From: Devosia sp.
GTDB taxonomy: Bacteria; Pseudomonadota; Alphaproteobacteria; Rhizobiales; Devosiaceae
Direction of reading: 5' to 3'
NCBI GenBank assembly: GCA_015657675.1
Contig: JACDQI010000132.1
Coordinates: 1 to 47,772 of the forward strand
DNA: 47,772 nt
Shown here: positions 43,106 through 47,772 of the stretch, piece after piece
How positions within the stretch are numbered: position 1 is the first letter of the stretch
Layout of the letters: the number at the start of each line of letters is the position of its first letter
Made by a program: the position numbers and the translations under genes
The notes under the pieces: generated by a model
What the model saw: the letters and a program-made list of their open reading frames with translations, nothing else
Told to the model about the DNA's origin: nothing
Database searches by the model: none

Positions 43106-46009
43106 ATGGCCAAAGCCCCGTCTGCCGCACCCGCCAATCCGAACCGCGAGATCGTCATCCGCGGCGCCCGGGAACACAATCTCAAGGGTATCGACCTGCG
43201 GTTGCCGCGCGACCAGCTGATCGTGATGACCGGCCTTTCCGGCTCGGGCAAATCGTCGCTGGCGTTCGACACCATCTATGCCGAAGGGCAGCGGCGCTAT
43301 GTCGAGAGTCTCTCGGCCTATGCCCGGCAGTTCCTCGAAATGATGCAGAAGCCCGATGTCGAGACCATCGAGGGTCTGTCGCCGGCCATTTCGATCGAGC
43401 AGAAGACGACGAGCCGCAATCCGCGCTCAACGGTGGGCACAGTCACCGAGATCTACGACTATCTGCGCCTGCTGTTTGCGCGCGTCGGTGTGCCCTATTC
43501 GCCGGCCACGGGCCTGCCGATCGAGAGCCAGACCGTCAGCCAGATGGTCGACAAGGTAATGGCGCTCGAGGAAGGCACGCGGCTCTACCTGCTGGCGCCG
43601 ATCGCGCGCGGCCGCAAGGGCGAGTACAAGAAGGAACTCAACGAGCTGATGCGCAAGGGTTTTCAGCGCGTCAAAATCGACGGGGAGTTCCACGATATCG
43701 AGGACGCCCCTGCCCTCGACAAGAAGCTCAAGCACGATATCGAAGTGGTGGTCGACCGTATCGTGGTCGGCCCCGATATCAGCGGCCGACTGGCCGAAAG
43801 TTTTGAGACGGCGCTCAAGCTCGCCGATGGCATCGCGCTGGCCGAGTTCGCCGATGGCACGGCGGAAGGCGCCGAGCCGCGCCGCATCACCTTTTCAGAA
43901 AAGTTCGCCTGCCCTGTTTCGGGCTTTACTATCGCCGAGATCGAGCCGCGGCTGTTTTCCTTCAACAACCCGTTCGGCGCCTGCCCGGTCTGCGATGGGC
44001 TGGGTACCGAAGCCAAGATCGATCCCAACCTGATCGTCTCAGACGTCAGCCTGTCGCTGCGCGACGGCGCCATTGTGCCCTGGTCGAAGACGTCGGCACC
44101 ATACTACCTGCAGACGCTGCAGGCGGTGACCAAGCACTATGGCGCCTCGACCGGCACTGCCTGGGAAGAGCTGTCGGCAGAAGTGCAGAACGCGGTGCTC
44201 TATGGCACCGGCAAGACGGCGATCAACTTTGTCTATGACGATGGCCTGCGCACCTACAAGAGCACCAAGCCGTTCGAAGGGGTGATCGGCAATCTCGAGC
44301 GGCGCTACAAGGAGACCGAGAGCGCCGGGATGCGCGAGGAAATCGAAAAGTACATGTCTTCGGCGCCGTGCGTGGCCTGCAACGGCTATCGCCTGAAGCC
44401 GGAGTCCCTCGCGGTCAAAATCGACGGGCTGCATATCGGCCAGGTCAGCGAGAAGTCGATCCGGTCGGCCGCCGAGTGGTTCCGCGACCTGCCGGAAAAA
44501 CTGACCCCGACGCAGCGGCAGATCGGCGAGCGCATCTTCAAGGAGATCCGCGAACGCCTTGGCTTCCTCAACGACGTGGGCCTCGACTATCTCACCATGG
44601 CCCGCAACTCCGGCACCCTGTCGGGCGGCGAAAGCCAGCGTATCCGACTGGCGAGCCAGATCGGCTCGGGGCTCACCGGCGTGCTTTACGTGCTCGACGA
44701 ACCCTCGATCGGCCTGCATCAGCGCGACAATGCCCGGCTGCTCGAGACGCTGCGCCGACTGCGCGATCTCGGCAACACGGTGATCGTCGTCGAGCATGAT
44801 GAGGACGCGATCCTCACGGCTGACTATGTCGTCGATATCGGGCCCGGCGCGGGCGTCCATGGCGGGCATATCGTCGCCGAAGGCACGCCCGAAGAGATCA
44901 TCCGCAATACGGAGTCGATCACCGGCGCCTATCTTTCGGGCCGCATGGGCATCGACGTGCCCTCGGAACGCCGCAAGCCCAACAAGGCGCGAAAACTGCA
45001 TCTGGATGGCGCGACCGGCAACAATCTCAAGGATGTGTCGGTCGATGTGCCGCTTGGGCTCTTCGTCGCCGTCACCGGCGTTTCGGGCGGCGGCAAGTCG
45101 ACGCTGATGATCGACACCATGTACCAGGCGATTTCGCGGCGGCTGAATGGCGCGCGGGTCAATCCGGCGCCGCACAATCACCTCACCGGGCTCGAGCTGC
45201 TCGACAAGGTGATCGACATCGACCAGTCGCCGATCGGTCGCACGCCGCGCTCCAACCCGGCCACCTATACCGGCGCCTTCACGCCGATGCGCGAGTGGTT
45301 CGCCGGGCTGCCGGAAGCCAAGGCTCGCGGCTATGGCCCGGGCCGCTTCAGTTTCAACGTCAAGGGCGGCCGCTGCGAGAAGTGCGAAGGCGATGGCGTG
45401 CTCAAGATCGAGATGCACTTCCTCCCCGACGTCTACGTCACCTGCGATGTCTGCAAGGGCAAGCGCTACAATCGCGAGACGCTGGAAGTGCAGTTCAAGG
45501 GCAAGTCGATTTCCGACGTGCTCGACATGACCATCGACGAAGCCGTCGACTTCTTTTCGGCCGTGCCCTCGATCCGTGAGAAATTTGCGACGCTGCAACG
45601 GGTTGGCCTGGGGTATGTGAAGGTCGGGCAACCGGCCAACACGCTTTCGGGCGGTGAGGCGCAGCGCGTCAAGCTCTCCAAGGAGCTGAGCAAGCGCGCC
45701 ACCGGCCGGACGCTCTACATGCTGGACGAGCCGACGACGGGCCTGCATTTCCACGACGTGGCCAAACTGCTCGAAGTGCTGCACGAGCTGGTCGACAGCG
45801 GCAATTCGGTGGTGGTGATCGAGCACAATCTCGAAGTCATCAAGACCGCCGACTGGGTCATCGACATGGGACCCGAGGGTGGCGATGGCGGCGGCGAGGT
45901 AGTGGGCGTCGGCACGCCCGAGGATATTGCAGCGAACGCCCGTTCGCATACCGGGCGCTTTCTCAAAGAGGTGATGTCGCGGCGCCCGCAACGCAGCGCG
46001 GCGGAGTGA
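43106..46009 (+). CDS. uvrA: UvrA, excinuclease ABC subunit A
   Basis: UvrA recognises DNA damage in nucleotide excision repair and loads UvrB. The 967-residue protein has two ABC ATPase units: Walker [10 protein letters not shown] (43-51, Lys49) and [10 protein letters not shown]; signature motifs [16 protein letters not shown] and [16 protein letters not shown]; and the zinc-binding CEKCEGDG...CDVCKGKRY. The ATG at 43106 gives [20 protein letters not shown]; an upstream in-frame start at 43058 adds a poor tail. A LexA box upstream indicates SOS induction. Confidence 0.96.
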   Translation: MAKAPSAAPANPNREIVIRGAREHNLKGIDLRLPRDQLIVMTGLSGSGKSSLAFDTIYAEGQRRYVESLSAYARQFLEMMQKPDVETIEGLSPAISIEQKTTSRNPRSTVGTVTEIYDYLRLLFARVGVPYSPATGLPIESQTVSQMVDKVMALEEGTRLYLLAPIARGRKGEYKKELNELMRKGFQRVKIDGEFHDIEDAPALDKKLKHDIEVVVDRIVVGPDISGRLAESFETALKLADGIALAEFADGTAEGAEPRRITFSEKFACPVSGFTIAEIEPRLFSFNNPFGACPVCDGLGTEAKIDPNLIVSDVSLSLRDGAIVPWSKTSAPYYLQTLQAVTKHYGASTGTAWEELSAEVQNAVLYGTGKTAINFVYDDGLRTYKSTKPFEGVIGNLERRYKETESAGMREEIEKYMSSAPCVACNGYRLKPESLAVKIDGLHIGQVSEKSIRSAAEWFRDLPEKLTPTQRQIGERIFKEIRERLGFLNDVGLDYLTMARNSGTLSGGESQRIRLASQIGSGLTGVLYVLDEPSIGLHQRDNARLLETLRRLRDLGNTVIVVEHDEDAILTADYVVDIGPGAGVHGGHIVAEGTPEEIIRNTESITGAYLSGRMGIDVPSERRKPNKARKLHLDGATGNNLKDVSVDVPLGLFVAVTGVSGGGKSTLMIDTMYQAISRRLNGARVNPAPHNHLTGLELLDKVIDIDQSPIGRTPRSNPATYTGAFTPMREWFAGLPEAKARGYGPGRFSFNVKGGRCEKCEGDGVLKIEMHFLPDVYVTCDVCKGKRYNRETLEVQFKGKSISDVLDMTIDEAVDFFSAVPSIREKFATLQRVGLGYVKVGQPANTLSGGEAQRVKLSKELSKRATGRTLYMLDEPTTGLHFHDVAKLLEVLHELVDSGNSVVVIEHNLEVIKTADWVIDMGPEGGDGGGEVVGVGTPEDIAANARSHTGRFLKEVMSRRPQRSAAE

Positions 46010-46041
46010 CAAAACCGTCTTTGTGACGGATTTTGGGTCGT

Positions 46042-46092
46042 CCCCTGCGCCAGACGCATGGCTCGAATGAGAAGCGAGCCATAGCGCCGGGG
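46042..46092 (+). other. Long stem-loop between uvrA and the DUF1127 genes
   Basis: An outer CCCC/GGGG and GCGC/GCGC stem is joined by a bulge to an exact inner stem ATGGCTCG / CGAGCCAT with a 9-base loop. It lies 32 bases after uvrA and 51 before the first DUF1127 start. No T tract follows. It could be a uvrA 3' end or a leader structure of the small gene. Confidence 0.55.
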
Positions 46093-46142
46093 GTCAAATC
46101 AACCCATCTTCCGGCGGCGTGAACGACGGAAGGGATACGCAA

Positions 46143-46289
46143 ATGTTTGTGCGAGCGGTCTGGCGCGTCAAGCGGCTGGTCGACATCAAACAGACGTTGC
46201 GGGAAATGGAAGTACCGACAACCCGCGACGCCCTAGGGCTTTCGGGGAAAGACTTCCAGAAGATGACCCGTGGCCTGTTCGATCGCTGA
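46143..46289 (+). CDS. Small divergent DUF1127-type protein
   Basis: A 48-residue basic protein starting MFVRAVWRVKRLVD. Its second half (QTLREMEVPTTRDALGLSGK, then DFQKMTRGLF) aligns without gaps to the better DUF1127 protein at 46497 (QTVRELAALDNRQLSDLGIT, then RTDIQRIARD). It has lost the usual DIG core. GGAAGGGA stands nine bases before the ATG. DUF1127 proteins are often small RNA-binding or stress-linked regulators; the role here is unknown. Confidence 0.7.
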   Translation: MFVRAVWRVKRLVDIKQTLREMEVPTTRDALGLSGKDFQKMTRGLFDR

Positions 46290-46310
46290 GCTGATTTCGA
46301 CGCAATTCTG

Positions 46311-46345
46311 AGTGGCCGCTGCAGTGCACCTGCGGCGGCCATTCT
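46311..46345 (+). terminator. Hairpin after the first DUF1127 gene
   Basis: Stem TGGCCGC / GCGGCCA with a mixed loop, followed by TTCTGCTGTTC. It may end the first DUF1127 transcript; the T tract is weak. Confidence 0.45.
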
Positions 46346-46496
46346 GCTGTTCGGGCATCGCGCCAAACCTTAACGTCAGGTGAACGCCGCCACAAAGAGC
46401 TATGCGTTCAGATCAGACGCGACCTGACAAATCGACCCCTGCTCATCGTCGCCGAACAGCCCTATCTCTCCACTTGTAGAAACAAGGAGAACCCCA

Positions 46497-46646
46497 ATGG
46501 GTATTCGTACGACGATCAAGAAGTGGGCCGCCTACCAGCAGACCGTCCGTGAGCTTGCTGCTCTCGACAACCGCCAGCTGAGCGATCTGGGCATCACCCG
46601 CACCGACATCCAGCGCATCGCTCGCGATCATGCCCGGACCATCTAA
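46497..46646 (+). CDS. DUF1127 family small protein
   Basis: A 49-residue protein with the classic DUF1127 pattern: WAAYQQTVRELAALDNRQLS followed by DLGITRTDIQRIARD. It has an AAGGAG ribosome site eight bases before the ATG and a strong terminator after the stop, so it is a stand-alone transcript. Alphaproteobacterial members include RNA-binding regulators of phosphate and carbon metabolism, but this one has no known target. Confidence 0.88.
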   Translation: MGIRTTIKKWAAYQQTVRELAALDNRQLSDLGITRTDIQRIARDHARTI

Positions 46647-46679
46647 CGGTTCGAAGACGATCTGCGAGACTGCAATCCG

Positions 46680-46714
46680 AACACCCGCTTGCTGAACAGC
46701 TAGCGGGTGTTTTG
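46680..46714 (+). terminator. Terminator after the DUF1127 gene
   Basis: Stem AACACCCGCT / AGCGGGTGTT with an inner GCT/AGC pair is followed by TTT. It may act in both directions, as the convergent HAD gene ends at 46719. Confidence 0.88.
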
Positions 46715-46718
46715 GTTT

Positions 46719-47357
46719 TCAGGGCCCGGTTCCGAGCAGCCGCGCCCTCAGCTCTTCCACAGTGTCGAACAACGCATCGGGCGCGCAGGCATCCAGGGCC
46801 TCGGCCCGCGCCAGCCCCCAGGTCACCGCAAGAGCCGCCAAGCCGGCCTGTCGCGCGGCTTCGACATCGCGGGTCTCATCGCCGATACAGGCGACCTCCC
46901 CTGCTCCCATCCCTGCCCGCCGGACCAGTTTGTTCAGTTTAGCCGCCTTGCCGAAGAGCCCCGCGCCGCATTCGTAGTGCTGCACACGCCCCGCGAGGCG
47001 TTCGCCCAACACGGCGCGCACCGTCGGCTCGCCGTTTGAGCTGACCACGCCGATGGTGATGCCGGATGCTGCCAATTGTTCGAGCAGGTCCGGGATGCCG
47101 GCAAAGAGTTCTATCTCCCCACTCGCCGCGGCACTCCGCTGTCGCATGTCGCGCGCAATGAAAGGCAGCCGCCAGGCGGGGACGCCCAGATAGGAGAGGA
47201 TCTGCCGGGTGCCCAGGCCGCGCAGCATCTCGATCTCGTCGGCCGACACCTGCCGGAAGCGATGGCGCGCCGCCACGGCATTGAAGATGCCAAAAATCCA
47301 GTCGGCGCTATCGGCCAGCGTCCCGTCGAAATCGAAGATGGCGAGGCGGTAGGTCAC
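46719..47357 (-). CDS. HAD superfamily phosphatase (phosphoglycolate phosphatase-like)
   Basis: The protein has HAD motif I FDFDGTLADS, motif II VVSSNGEP, a conserved Lys in GKAAKLNKLVRR and motif IV CIGDETRDVEAAR. The cap domain is helical. The GTG at 47357 (VTYRLAIFDFDG) puts motif I at the usual place; the frame is open to 47441 but without a signature. It is divergent from trmFO with 118 bases between. The natural substrate cannot be told. Confidence 0.86.
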   Translation of the reverse strand: MTYRLAIFDFDGTLADSADWIFGIFNAVAARHRFRQVSADEIEMLRGLGTRQILSYLGVPAWRLPFIARDMRQRSAAASGEIELFAGIPDLLEQLAASGITIGVVSSNGEPTVRAVLGERLAGRVQHYECGAGLFGKAAKLNKLVRRAGMGAGEVACIGDETRDVEAARQAGLAALAVTWGLARAEALDACAPDALFDTVEELRARLLGTGP

Positions 47358-47475
47358 GGCAGTGTCCCGCGTGAGTGCTTCTGCAACGCAGTAGCAAATT
47401 GCCTGGACCTCGACTGTAGGCAGCGCGCCACACTGGCGCATTGCGCGGCAGGTCGCCCCTTGCTATCTGCCGCGC

Positions 47476-47772
47476 ATGCAAAACCAACCCATCCATATCA
47501 TCGGCGGCGGGCTTGCCGGGTCGGAAGCCGCCTGGCAGGCGGCGAACGCCGGGGCCCAGGTCGTCCTCCACGAAATGCGGCCGCAGCGGATGACCGAGGC
47601 GCACCAGACGGCGGGGCTCGCCGAGCTGGTCTGCTCGAACTCTTTCCGCTCCGACGATCACGAGCACAATGCCGTAGGGTTGCTGCATGAAGAGATGCGG
47701 CGCTGCAACTCAGTGATCATGGCGATGGCCGACAAGCACAAGCTGCCGCGGCGGCGGCACTGGCCGTCGATC
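47476..47772 (+). CDS. trmFO: TrmFO, folate-dependent tRNA (uracil-54) methyltransferase, 5' part (frameshift near 47747)
   Basis: The enzyme makes ribothymidine-54 in tRNA using methylene-tetrahydrofolate and FADH2. The start [20 protein letters not shown] carries the FAD dinucleotide fold, followed by [20 protein letters not shown] then CSNSFRSD, the TrmFO signature. Near 47747 CTGCCGCGGCGGCGGCAC reads out of frame; one added G (CCGG) gives PAAAALAVD, as in the family. The gene runs off the window. Confidence 0.92.
   Translation, partial: MQNQPIHIIGGGLAGSEAAWQAANAGAQVVLHEMRPQRMTEAHQTAGLAELVCSNSFRSDDHEHNAVGLLHEEMRRCNSVIMAMADKHKLPRRRHWPSI

Noticed and set aside
44039-46012. A 657-codon open frame opposite uvrA
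   Set aside because: Shadow of uvrA; it runs across both conserved ATPase domains.
46015-46034. CCGTC/GACGG stem followed by ATTTT as the uvrA terminator
   Set aside because: Only 5 pairs with a wide loop; the larger structure at 46042-46092 is a better candidate for the uvrA 3' end.

Overview
The window looks like a chromosome segment of an alphaproteobacterium of the order Hyphomicrobiales, most likely Devosia or a close relative. The reasons are the GC-rich codon use, the conserved block rpsB-tsf-pyrH-frr-uppS-cdsA-rseP-bamA-lpxD-fabZ-lpxA-lpxI-lpxB, and LexA operators of the alphaproteobacterial form GTTC-N7-GTTC. The genus is an inference; no rRNA or tRNA gene was seen.

Layout. 1-2427: 3' part of a giant type I-secreted RTX/cadherin adhesin. 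2522-3379: a LapG-like periplasmic cysteine protease on the other strand. 3617-4342: lexA behind two LexA boxes. 4531-8917: a galactoside/galactonate operon (dgoK, dgoA, SMP-30 lactonase, GH42 beta-galactosidase). 8886-10983: comEC (minus). 11072-13923: gltX and gltA. 13930-26706: a long minus-strand envelope, isoprenoid, translation and nucleotide block from rpsB down to lpxB. 26879-30330: dnaE. 30392-30490: a 32-residue membrane peptide behind a LexA box. 30810-34288: a LysE exporter and gyrA. 34569-37387: an RND/MMPL transporter with a small secreted partner. 37513-40146: a PAS-GGDEF diguanylate cyclase and a second LysE exporter. 40164-41235: a 2H phosphoesterase and ssb. 41430-42800: a secreted Gly-rich protein. 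43106-46009: uvrA. 46143-46646: two DUF1127 small proteins. 46719-47357: a HAD phosphatase. 47476-end: start of trmFO.

The genes form a few working units. One is an SOS regulon: lexA, ssb, uvrA and the 32-residue peptide all carry exact GTTC-N7-GTTC sites. A second makes lipid A precursors and outer membrane (lpxD, fabZ, lpxA, lpxI, lpxB, bamA, rseP, cdsA, uppS), with coupled stop/start codons in the lpx part. A third degrades galactosides by the De Ley-Doudoroff route. The adhesin and LapG-like protease suggest regulated surface attachment.

The best candidates for new biology are the SOS-controlled micropeptide (SidA-like in size, placement and regulation, not obviously in sequence), a BamA that appears to lack POTRA1, a GyrA with an unusual quinolone-determining region, and the Gly-rich secreted protein wedged between ssb and uvrA. 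An important caution: at least six genes, including the essential tsf and dnaE, carry small frameshifts that mostly sit in homopolymers or GC-rich runs, and the adhesin has an in-frame TGA. These look like base-calling errors in the assembly, so no broken gene here should be called a pseudogene without read-level checking.
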